From: a virus | Reading direction: 5' to 3' (one strand) | DNA length: 23,069 nt | Virus record (IMG/VR): IMGVR_UViG_3300020171_000714 | Location: 1 to 23,069 of that record | Shown: in pieces, positions 14,815 to 20,751 of the stretch | Layout of the letters: each line of letters begins with the position of its first letter | How positions within the stretch are numbered: the first letter of the stretch is position 1 | Translations under genes and position numbers: made by a program | The notes under the pieces: model-generated | What the model was told of the DNA's origin: nothing | Database searches by the model: none | The model's input: the letters and a program-made list of their open reading frames with translations, nothing else

Positions 14815-15888
14815 ATGATGGAGTTCAAGCCAGTGTTGGAGCGTATGTCTGATGTGAAGGAGAGGCGACCGGAGTGGTTGTGGCGGGGACGGTTCCCGCT
14901 CGCGGCCTTCTCGATGATTGTGGGAGACCCAGAACAGGGGAAGAGCTTGCTGACGAAAAGGATTGCGGCCCACGTGACGACAGGGGCGAATTGGCCGGAT
15001 GGATCGCCCTGCCCGAAAGGGAGCGTGATTATCATTACGAGCGAGGAAACATCGGACGTGGAACTGGCTCCTCGATTGAGGGTGGCGGGTGCGGACCTGA
15101 CGAAAGTGATGAGGCTCAGGGGATTCGAGCCAGTGCAGGGGGGAGACGTGAATCCGATAGACATGACCAGAGCGTGCTTGGAGATGGTGGAAGAAGCGGT
15201 TAGAGGAATGGGGGACGTGAAGTTGGTGATCGTGGACCCTATCTCGGCGTTCATGGGGCCGGACACGAACTGCAACACGAACGAGCAGGTGAGGATAGTG
15301 CTGGGGGCAGTATCTACTTTGGCGGAGACATACGGGGTGGCGATCATAGGGATCAACCACCTGAGCAAGAACGCGGACAGGGCGGCGTTGGCTCGGAGCC
15401 TTGGGAGCACGGGGTTTGTGGCGCACGCGCGGGCGGTGTGGTTTGTGGGCCGCGATCCGAGGGCACCGGCGGAAGGGGACGACGGGGGCCGGAAGTGCCT
15501 TGTGAGGGGGAAGAACAACTGGGCGAAGTACGTGGATGCACTTGCGTTTACGATCATGTCTGCACCGGCTCCTGATGGCGAAATCCCCGTGATCGCGTGG
15601 GGGGAGGTATTCAAGACGACGGACAACGCGGTGCTGGGGACGAGCCTTGTGGGGATGGGCAGCAGGGGACGGCCTCCAGCCAAACGGCAAAACGCGGAAG
15701 CGTGGTTGGCCGAGACACTGAAAGAGGGAAGTGCCTTGGCACTGGTGGTGGAGGAGGCGGCTGAGGAGGCGGGAATCAGCATACGAACGCTGGCCAGGGC
15801 GAAGAAGGACTTGGGGGTTGCGTCGGTGAAGGGGGTGGACGGGTGGAGGTGGGAAATGCCAAAAGAGGGGGCAAGGGCGCCAGAATGA
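14815..15888 (+). CDS. RepA-like AAA/RecA-fold ATPase (replicative helicase type)
   Basis: A 357-residue protein. Walker A is GDPEQGKS (residues 37-44), preceded by the strand AAFSMIV. The acidic strand SVIIITSEET follows near residues 70-79. Walker B is KLVIVDP followed by ISAFMG near residues 135-146, then IIGINHLSK with a polar residue after the strand (near 176-184). This is the order of AAA_25/RepA-like hexameric ATPases of plasmids and phages. The last 70 residues look like a winged helix (LVVEEAAEEAGISIRTLARAKKDLGVASV, then a W-rich wing), a DNA-binding tail often seen on these proteins. ATG 14815 is used; ATG 14818 has better spacing from the weak GGTGA at 14806. Adjacent iteron-like repeats support a role in replication initiation or as loader/helicase. 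Codons are G-ending with AGG arginines, unlike the head genes. Confidence 0.85.
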   Translation: MMEFKPVLERMSDVKERRPEWLWRGRFPLAAFSMIVGDPEQGKSLLTKRIAAHVTTGANWPDGSPCPKGSVIIITSEETSDVELAPRLRVAGADLTKVMRLRGFEPVQGGDVNPIDMTRACLEMVEEAVRGMGDVKLVIVDPISAFMGPDTNCNTNEQVRIVLGAVSTLAETYGVAIIGINHLSKNADRAALARSLGSTGFVAHARAVWFVGRDPRAPAEGDDGGRKCLVRGKNNWAKYVDALAFTIMSAPAPDGEIPVIAWGEVFKTTDNAVLGTSLVGMGSRGRPPAKRQNAEAWLAETLKEGSALALVVEEAAEEAGISIRTLARAKKDLGVASVKGVDGWRWEMPKEGARAPE

Positions 15889-16060
15889 AAAGAAGAGTGC
15901 CATAATGCCAGAAGTGGCAAGGGTGCCTGGGGGCGGGAGAATATGGCATTATTATTATTACCCTGTCAAACCCGCTCCCGGCGGGGTCAAGGGTGCCATA
16001 TGTCCCGGTCCCCAGGGGGGGGTCAAAAACGCGACGATTTAGGGCAAGAGTGCCAGAAAG
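15872..16060 (+). other. Candidate replication origin with iteron-like repeats
   Basis: Directly after (and slightly into) the RepA-like gene, the word CAAGRGYGCCA recurs: CAAGGGCGCCA at 15872, GAAGAGTGCCA at 15892, CAAGGGTGCCT at 15918, CAAGGGTGCCA at 15988 and CAAGAGTGCCA at 16045. A copy of the core lies in reverse at 15941-15952 (ATATGGCATTAT). ATAATGCCA (15902-15910) and TGGCATTAT (15944-15952) form a perfect 9-bp inverted repeat. TGCCA-GAAG-TGGCA (15906-15919) is a small hairpin. An AT-only run (15948-15960) could be the melting site. The spacing is irregular (20, 26, 70 and 57 bp), so the origin call is a hypothesis. The stretch has no gene of its own between 15889 and 16071. Confidence 0.5.
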
Positions 16061-16071
16061 AGACGTGAAAT

Positions 16072-16320
16072 ATGGCCGGGATGAAAATGACGGTGGCGGA
16101 GCACTTGAGGCTGGGGCTGATCCTCCAAGCGGTCCATCAGACGGTTCAACACGAGCTACTCGTTCCGCTGAACACATACCCGAAGGGGTCTAAGGCGGCA
16201 CGAGACTGCCATCGCTTGGGGCGGGCCTTCGTTGAGTTGCGGTGTGAAATGGACAAGGTGGCCTGTCGAGACCACCCGGAGGAGTTCGACGTGAAGTGGT
16301 ACTATCCGGGTTTAGGGTAG
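16072..16320 (+). CDS. Small hypothetical protein downstream of the origin-like region
   Basis: An 82-residue protein starting at 16072 with an AAAGAGA-type site about eight bases upstream; Met4 is an alternative start. It is helical and charged: residues 4-35 (KMTVAEHLRLGLILQAVHQTVQHELLV) form a probable amphipathic helix. A second helix spans about 42-63 (SKAARDCHRLGRAFVELRCEMD), with a terminal DVKWYYPGLG. No membrane segment. I do not recognise a family. As the second gene of the rightward unit it may assist the RepA-like protein, but this is position only. No terminator was found after it. Confidence 0.7.
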   Translation: MAGMKMTVAEHLRLGLILQAVHQTVQHELLVPLNTYPKGSKAARDCHRLGRAFVELRCEMDKVACRDHPEEFDVKWYYPGLG

Positions 16321-16538
16321 CAGCCGGGGGATGTCAAGGGGTAAGCCACGTCTATGCAACCAAAAGGCGGGTGGACTCATGTGTGTAAGTCCTGGGAAGC
16401 GGGCAATTTACGGGGGCCGGGAAAATCGAAGGAGAGTCAAGTATCACATAACTCGGAGCTCCCTGGGGGGACATAGGGGTGGGTCTGGCTTAGAAAAGGA
16501 CACACGGACACACAGACATCCATACATCTATACAGAAT

Positions 16539-16615
16539 GAAAGGACAAGAGACTATCCCTTATAACAGCAAGAGATACAGAAGAAACAACAGACCGAAAG
16601 GATAAGAGACTATCC
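16539..16615. repeat. Direct repeat GAAAGGAYAAGAGACTATCC
   Basis: Two 20-bp copies, 16539-16558 and 16596-16615, differ at one base (C or T at the eighth position) and are 57 bp apart, in non-coding DNA. They could be protein-binding sites or remnants of a duplication. Confidence 0.75.
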
Positions 16616-16663
16616 GGATGGCGCGGCGCGGGACGGCGGCCCCGCGCTCCACGGCCGCTCGCC

Positions 16664-16733
16664 AATAGAATACAACTTACCCATCTTATCGTGCTTCGAA
16701 TAGAATACAACTCGTACATCTTACCACGCTTAC
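16664..16733. repeat. Tandem 35-bp repeat beginning AATAGAATACAACT
   Basis: Units at 16664-16698 and 16699-16733 share 14 identical first bases, then CATCTTA at the same offset and a GCTT near the end. On the minus strand each unit offers TAAGATG and TTGTATTC boxes, which could be operators or weak promoter elements pointing left. Confidence 0.65.
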
Positions 16734-16858
16734 CCTGGTCCCTCACGCCCACCGTCCATTCCCTTGCTACCCCGATCCGGCCGCGCTCGCGCTTCCCCTT
16801 GTCATATCGCTTTCCCTCTACATGATACCCGCTATCACATCGCTTCCCCTCCGCGCAT

Positions 16859-16885
16859 AAAAAGACCGTATCCCGTGATACGGTC
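16859..16885 (-). terminator. Intrinsic terminator of the leftward operon
   Basis: On the minus strand, GACCGTATC (16877-16885), a 4-nt loop, GATACGGTC (16864-16872) and then TTTTT (16859-16863). The 9-bp stem is perfect. It lies 36 bases past the stop of the last leftward gene (16921), so it ends the operon that enters from the right edge. Confidence 0.85.
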
Positions 16886-16920
16886 CTGCAGCGCCCTTTT
16901 CTACGTCCTTCGGCGCGCTT

Positions 16921-17169
16921 CTATATGTTCTGTGCCTGTTCTCTGCTGCGCCGCGCGCGCCCTGCCAACATATCCAAAACCTGTTCCGCCCGGCTCGTGT
17001 ATGACACGCTCCCCGCGATTGTCTTTCCCCGTCGTATTGCTCCCGCGCGTCCCACAAACCAGAAGGCCCCGGACGGATCGCGGAATCGTCGATACTTCCG
17101 TGACGCCCCCGGTTCTTCTACGGCGTTCGCGTCTATCAGCGCTCTAGCGATTTCTTCCTGCCTTGCCAT
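16921..17169 (-). CDS. Small hypothetical protein, last gene of the leftward operon
   Basis: An 82-residue protein with AAGGAG six bases before the ATG at 17169. The N-terminal helix is acidic (MARQEEIARALIDANAVEEP). It is followed by a compact basic beta region RKYRRFRDPSGAFWFVGRAGAIRRGKT (residues about 24-50) and a C-terminal helix with RAEQVLDMLAGRARRSREQAQ. The FxDPxGxFWFVGxxGAxRxGKT pattern looks like a small nucleic-acid-binding or strand-rich fold, but I do not recognise the family. It is followed by the terminator and separated from the HTH gene by a perfect inverted repeat. Confidence 0.75.
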   Translation of the reverse strand: MARQEEIARALIDANAVEEPGASRKYRRFRDPSGAFWFVGRAGAIRRGKTIAGSVSYTSRAEQVLDMLAGRARRSREQAQNI

Positions 17170-17189
17170 GCCCAGCTCCTTGTAGTTGC

Positions 17190-17222
17190 GGGAAGCGCTG
17201 TTAGTTACCTCCAGCGCTTCCC
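17190..17222. repeat. Perfect 11-bp inverted repeat between two genes
   Basis: GGGAAGCGCTG (17190-17200) and CAGCGCTTCCC (17212-17222) flank an 11-nt spacer, filling most of the 61-bp gap upstream of the 82-residue gene's ribosome-binding site. There is no T-run, so it is more likely an operator for a dimeric DNA-binding protein or an mRNA-processing or stabilising hairpin. Confidence 0.8.
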
Positions 17223-17230
17223 TTGTCCGC

Positions 17231-17460
17231 CTATCGTACTATTTCGCCATGCCGCGCTTGCCAAACATTCAACCGTGCCCATACGCTCTGTTTCGTCACG
17301 CCAATCATTCTCGCAATTTCAGGACACCTCATCCCAGCGATTGCCATCCCGGCTAGAATGTCTGTCTGTCGGCGCTGTCCCTTCGGACCGCGCTTCCGTG
17401 GCAAGCGCGGTCGTCCGGTTTTCCCTCTAGGTCGCTCGCGCGGCGCGCCTAAAGGTCCAT
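17231..17460 (-). CDS. Helix-turn-helix domain, probably made as a -1 frameshift extension
   Basis: This frame ends at 17231 and encodes a convincing DNA-binding tail. A basic AT-hook-like linker (GKTGRPRLPRKRGPKGQRRQ) is followed by a helix-turn-helix, ILAGMAIAGMRCPEIARMIG and VTKQSVWARLNVWQARHG. No ATG or GTG with a ribosome-binding site precedes the linker; the first ATG lies inside the first HTH helix. The frame joins the preceding gene at seven Gs (17461-17467 on the minus strand), read there as ACG-GGG-GGG-ATG. A -1 slip gives a 286-residue fusion. A separate gene using a TTG or late ATG start is the alternative; a sequencing error in the homopolymer is a third. Confidence 0.6.
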
Positions 17461-18090
17461 CCCCCCCGTTGCCTCGTCGTCGATCTCCACCGTCCGCGCG
17501 GCCGTCGCTTTCGGCGCGCCCAACCAGGATTGTTTGGCAATCCAATGGTTGTAGTTCCGTCGTGTCCCATCGGCCCGGAACACCGGAAGAGCTGCCTTCG
17601 CGTACTCGGCGCGGTTGTCTGACGTAACGTATTCCGGTCTCTTCCGCGCGATCTCCCTTGCCACCTCCAGCACATCGGCCCCCGTCGCACCGGCCGCGCC
17701 ATCCCGCCTTGCGGACCGCAGAAGAGGCGCGAGATTGACATGGCACGGATGTTTGCCTGCGTCCTCCATAGCCGTCCGGCGCGCCTCCAGGTTGACCAGC
17801 GCGGCGAGGATGATCCGCGCGATTGTCAAGCGCGCGGCCTTGCCATCTTCCCCTTTGGCAATCCCAGGTTCGCCGGCGAACAGCGCGTCCCATTCCGCCG
17901 TGGACCACGCCCCGCGCGGCGGCGGCGCAACCCGGACGGACGTTACGACCTTCCCAGGGACCGCGCCGGCATCGGCCTGCGCATTGGCCTCTGCCTGCGC
18001 AATTTCTGTTTCCCGCGCAATCGGCGCGCCTACCGCCGGGCTCACCTTGTCCCGGTTCTCGACCTCAACCTGTCTTCTGTTCTCCGACAT
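17449..18090 (-). CDS. Hypothetical protein ending at a frameshift-prone G-run
   Basis: A 213-residue protein. The ATG at 18090 is preferred over 18135 because AGGAGATAGG precedes it. Residues 1-55 are polar (SENRRQVEVENRDKVSPAVG, EIAQAEANAQADAG). A conserved-looking core runs from 65 to 170 (WSTAEWDALFAG, KAARLTIARIILAALVNLEA, CHVNLAPLLRSARRDGA, DVLEVAREIARKRPEY). The end is RNYNHWIAKQSWLGAPKATAART followed by an acidic EIDDEATGG. The in-frame stop comes four codons after the G-run, so the normal product lacks the HTH tail. The family is unknown; the predicted fusion suggests a DNA-binding role. Codons are CGC/GCG-rich, and four GGCGCGCC octamers occur here or at its ends. Confidence 0.75.
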   Translation of the reverse strand: MSENRRQVEVENRDKVSPAVGAPIARETEIAQAEANAQADAGAVPGKVVTSVRVAPPPRGAWSTAEWDALFAGEPGIAKGEDGKAARLTIARIILAALVNLEARRTAMEDAGKHPCHVNLAPLLRSARRDGAAGATGADVLEVAREIARKRPEYVTSDNRAEYAKAALPVFRADGTRRNYNHWIAKQSWLGAPKATAARTVEIDDEATGGMDL

Positions 18091-18323
18091 GATCCTATCT
18101 CCTGTCTGTTGCCTGTCGTTAGTCCGCCGGAACATCCGGCAGGTCCTATCGACCTGTATTCATTGTAACGAATACCAAGTGTCCACGTGCGATTATCTTC
18201 GCGTCCCCTATCCCACCCAAACCGCGCATCTTCCGCCGCTTTCCTTGCGCTGTCCAAACCACCCATATTCCGCTCCCCAACCGCTCCCGAATCCGTTGCG
18301 CTCCCCATTTCGTAAATCCCCAT
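18042..18323 (-). CDS. Small hypothetical protein coupled to the Cys-rich gene
   Basis: A 93-residue frame whose ATG (18321-18323) overlaps the stop of the Cys-rich gene as TAATG. A textbook GGAGGTG sits ten bases upstream, inside that gene. The first 60 residues look protein-like (MGIYEMGSATDSGAVGERNM, then LDSARKAAEDARFGWDRGRE). The last third crosses three RNA hairpins and overlaps the next gene by 49 nt, and its composition (Arg/Thr/Gly) is less convincing. Start evidence is strong and coding evidence for the C-terminus is weak. No family recognised. Confidence 0.5.
   Translation of the reverse strand: MGIYEMGSATDSGAVGERNMGGLDSARKAAEDARFGWDRGREDNRTWTLGIRYNEYRSIGPAGCSGGLTTGNRQEIGSCRRTEDRLRSRTGTR
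18126..18175 (-). promoter_or_regulatory. Three abutting perfect hairpins upstream of a gene start
   Basis: GCCGGA-aca-TCCGGC (18126-18140), CAGGTC-ctatc-GACCTG (18140-18156) and GTATTC-attgtaac-GAATAC (18156-18175) follow one another, each sharing its boundary base with the next. They end 36 bases before the ATG at 18090. They may form a structured leader or protein-binding array for the downstream gene, although they also lie in the preceding 93-codon frame. Confidence 0.5.
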
Positions 18324-18514
18324 TAGCTTTTCACCTCCACTCGTCTCCTAACGAACCGCTTGCACTCCGCCGCAGGATCACCAGCCCAGGCACAGCAGTC
18401 GTCCGCGCACTCCTCCACCCACATTGGCAGAGGCACACCACACTCACCCCTCCCGCTGCTCTCCTCGATCCGCACAAAGTACTTGCACTCGCCGCACGTC
18501 TTTGTCGCTTCCAT
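18323..18514 (-). CDS. Small Cys-rich protein, probable metal binder
   Basis: A 63-residue protein. The second in-frame ATG (18514) is used because AAGGAG lies seven bases before it but only one base before the ATG at 18520. The pattern is CGECKYF near the start, GECGVP near residue 24, CADDCCAW near 37-44, and ECKRF near 51. That is seven Cys residues in a short protein with few hydrophobic residues, which suggests a zinc- or iron-sulphur-stabilised fold. Similar CxxCxxF...C...C small proteins are common in phage early regions, mostly without known function. It is translationally coupled to the next gene by TAATG. Confidence 0.75.
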   Translation of the reverse strand: MEATKTCGECKYFVRIEESSGRGECGVPLPMWVEECADDCCAWAGDPAAECKRFVRRRVEVKS

Positions 18515-18568
18515 GTCCATTCTCCTTCTCGCTGTGCTGGCCTATCCACTCTCTGCCGCCCGATGACT

Positions 18569-19543
18569 CTACGCCATCCTCCTTCTCCTGATCGCTTCCT
18601 CCGCTGCTATCGCTGCTCTCATTCCTAATTGGTCCTCTTCGACGCCCAGCCACCCGCTCAGCCACCTGGGAGCATATACTCCTATCTCTATTTCCAACTC
18701 TCTCCTCCAGAGACGCGCCGCCGCCCCTCTCGGTGGCTGGCTCAACCGCTGGCGCTGCCGCTCCTTGTGTTGCCTGTACGCTGCGTCCCACCGATCCAAC
18801 ACCCCGTGCTCCACAGCGAACAGGTACACTTGCGCCACCATGTCCGCCTCGTCCACGAGCAGCGTGCACAACTCCACCTCCTGTTGCTCCGCTTGCGCGG
18901 ACGCCTCCATCTTGAACAAGTCAAGGCGTCTACTAGTGCTGCTCATCACCTCTCCAAGCCTACACTCTTGTTCCATCGAGAGTGCCCCCACTGCCGCTCC
19001 CTCGACGTGCTCCAAGTCCTTCGCCGTCAGCCGCGCTTTAGCGGTATTTCTATCCTTACTCTGCCACACACATCTGCTGCACCTCCACCCCCGCCGTATC
19101 TCACCGCGCCCCCCCTGCTCGCCCTGTATCGTATTCCTGTACTGCGCGTACAACTCCCAATCTGACACAACTCCCACGTCCACCTTCCCTTGGGCCACAA
19201 TCCACTGTTCATCCTCCCGCACCCACTCGTATCCCGTCGGAACAGGCACGTCCGCTGGCACTCCCGCCATCCACATCCCTAACTCCCCTGACGGCGCATC
19301 CACCGGCCCGCGCTTCCACTTCCACGCGGCTTCTACTGCATCTAGCCACACATCGGCCGCCGTCCACTGGTCACATGATGCCCACCCACCACCTAGCACC
19401 CGGGAAGTGTCCTCGTGCGTAGCTGGACCACCAAATCCGCTGAACTCAGTGCGGGCAAACACCCTCCCACCGTAACCGCCTTCCGTAGACCATGACGCCG
19501 TAACCACCATCTTGGCTCCGCCCGTGCTTTCAGCACCTATCAT
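18569..19543 (-). CDS. Unknown 324-residue protein of the E1/JAMM operon
   Basis: The ATG at 19543 is chosen because it overlaps the previous stop (ATGA) and has AAGGAAG six bases upstream, although the frame is open to 19609. The N-terminal 150 residues are Gly/Trp-rich and beta-like, with many Trp (WLDAVEAAWKWKRGPVD, GYEWVREDEQWIVAQG). A CSRC pair at about residues 155-158 (WRCSRCVWQSKDRN) could bind metal. From about 175 on it is helical and charged (LGEVMSSTSRRLDLFKMEAS, EQQEVELCTLLVDEADMVAQ, DAAYRQHKERQRQRL), ending in AAIAAEEAIRRRRMA. I do not recognise the family. Tight coupling to the JAMM and E1 genes suggests a shared process. Confidence 0.8.
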   Translation of the reverse strand: MIGAESTGGAKMVVTASWSTEGGYGGRVFARTEFSGFGGPATHEDTSRVLGGGWASCDQWTAADVWLDAVEAAWKWKRGPVDAPSGELGMWMAGVPADVPVPTGYEWVREDEQWIVAQGKVDVGVVSDWELYAQYRNTIQGEQGGRGEIRRGWRCSRCVWQSKDRNTAKARLTAKDLEHVEGAAVGALSMEQECRLGEVMSSTSRRLDLFKMEASAQAEQQEVELCTLLVDEADMVAQVYLFAVEHGVLDRWDAAYRQHKERQRQRLSQPPRGAAARLWRRELEIEIGVYAPRWLSGWLGVEEDQLGMRAAIAAEEAIRRRRMA

Positions 19544-20751
19544 GTCCCACTTCCTTTCGCCACCCCGTCCCACAGTTCCAATCCGCCGCCCTTCGCTGCC
19601 GGTAGCCACTTCCCGCTATTCACCGCGAACTCCACCACTTCCCTATCGGCTTCCCTCGCCACCACCACCACTCTCCTGGCTTCCACCAACCACTCTTCGC
19701 ACGCCCACGCCGGGCTTGCTCCTCCCTCGACGCTTCTGTTAGCCGCCGCCCCCATCGCTTGCACCACCCACTCATTCCACGCTCCCCCCACCTCCGCTAT
19801 CCATGCACCCGATTCTGTCAAGTCCAGATTGCTCGCACCGCTCAGGCTAACTCCCGCTCCGTACATCAGTGGACTCAACTCTTTCGGGATATTCTCTCGC
19901 AGCACCCCGCGCCCGTAGTTCCCACACTTCGACAGCTGATCCCCATTCAGCAGCGGCTGCGCTGCCCCTCTCGATCCCGTGATAGACCACTGGGGCACCG
20001 CCACACACCCCGCTTTCGCCAGACGCGCCCACTCCGCCAGCGCCTCCCTGCTCGGCAGCCACACGGCCACCCGCTCACTCGGTGCAGGCTCAACATTCCC
20101 CCCCCCACCCACCCGCCACGGCCCTATCCGCTTGCCTCGGCCCAGCGCTATCCCCGTGGATGTCATTGCCTCCCACACGGCCGCTCTTATCGCCACCCTC
20201 CTTCCCTTCTCCCCCACGCTCCCCACGACTTCCAGCCCTGTCCGCTTTCGCGCTTCCGCGTGACTTATCTCCGCCGTCCGCACCCCAGCCTCTACCGCTT
20301 CCCGCAGCACATCCCTCTCGGCCCCACTTGCTCCTTCCCACATCCGCACCGCACCTTCCCAATTGATCGTCCTAGCTGACACTACCTCCTCCATGTCCAA
20401 CTCTCTAACCCCCTCCGCTTCCAGCAGCCCCAGGACTCCCTCATCATCCCTCCCGCCAACCACCAGCCCGCTTCCAGCCCAGCGGCCCCCCTTCATCACT
20501 ACCCCAACCACGTCCACGAGCACCGGCGGAATGTTCCTCCGCTCCTCCCCGCTTGCCTTGTGCACAATCCTCATGTACGCGCTTGGACTCTCGAACTCCC
20601 CGCTCACTCTCCACCCAGGCACACACTCCATGCCTGCCACCCACATCGCTTCCTCCAACGTCCATCTTTGCCACCCCGCACGAGCTTCCGGTCCTTTGGC
20701 ACTCGCTAGAATACCTCGCTTCGCTGCCACTTGCCACTCTGTCATGGTCAT
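19540..20751 (-). CDS. Unknown 403-residue protein of the E1/JAMM operon
   Basis: Starts at 20751 with AAAGGAG seven bases upstream, overlapping the JAMM gene stop as ATGA. It is rich in Val, Gly, Glu and Trp. Segments that look ordered include LVDVVGVVMKGGRWAGSGLV (residues about 78-97), a helical part with REAVEAGVRTAEISHAEARK, and AVWEAMTSTG. Later come REALAEWARLAKAGCVAVPQ and SPLMYGAGVSLSGASN. Four Cys residues are scattered. No nucleotide-binding, nuclease or membrane motif is visible. It could be a conjugation partner such as an E2-like protein or a target, but nothing in the sequence shows a catalytic centre. The family is not recognised. Confidence 0.8.
   Translation of the reverse strand: MTMTEWQVAAKRGILASAKGPEARAGWQRWTLEEAMWVAGMECVPGWRVSGEFESPSAYMRIVHKASGEERRNIPPVLVDVVGVVMKGGRWAGSGLVVGGRDDEGVLGLLEAEGVRELDMEEVVSARTINWEGAVRMWEGASGAERDVLREAVEAGVRTAEISHAEARKRTGLEVVGSVGEKGRRVAIRAAVWEAMTSTGIALGRGKRIGPWRVGGGGNVEPAPSERVAVWLPSREALAEWARLAKAGCVAVPQWSITGSRGAAQPLLNGDQLSKCGNYGRGVLRENIPKELSPLMYGAGVSLSGASNLDLTESGAWIAEVGGAWNEWVVQAMGAAANRSVEGGASPAWACEEWLVEARRVVVVAREADREVVEFAVNSGKWLPAAKGGGLELWDGVAKGSGT

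Larger units (their letters stand above)
16321..16858. other. Non-coding convergence zone between rightward and leftward units
   Basis: No convincing gene is seen in these 538 bases. The part from 16340 to 16620 is A- and purine-rich on the plus strand and holds a 20-bp direct repeat. From 16620 to 16660 there is a GC-rich hairpin (GCGCGGG with CCCGCGC, about 16625-16646). From 16664 to 16733 there is a tandem 35-bp repeat. From 16740 to 16858 the plus strand is pyrimidine-rich with three CGCTTYCCCT words (about 16790-16850). Short frames here lack ribosome-binding sites and follow the repeats. Confidence 0.6.

Noticed and set aside
14371-15903. 510-residue minus-strand frame opposite the RepA-like gene
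   Set aside because: The plus-strand frame has Walker motifs; this one is His/Arg/Pro-rich and crosses both promoters.
16360-16400. Small hairpin GGACT...AGTCC resembling a tRNA arm
   Set aside because: No other tRNA arms, no acceptor stem and no TPsiC-like sequence could be assembled around it.
16331-16540. 69-residue plus-strand frame after the 82-residue gene
   Set aside because: The purine run abuts the ATG too closely for a ribosome-binding site, and the frame ends in low-complexity ACA/ATA repeats; not enough support.
16528-16752. 74-residue minus-strand frame in the convergence zone
   Set aside because: It is mostly translation of the two direct-repeat families, with no start signal.
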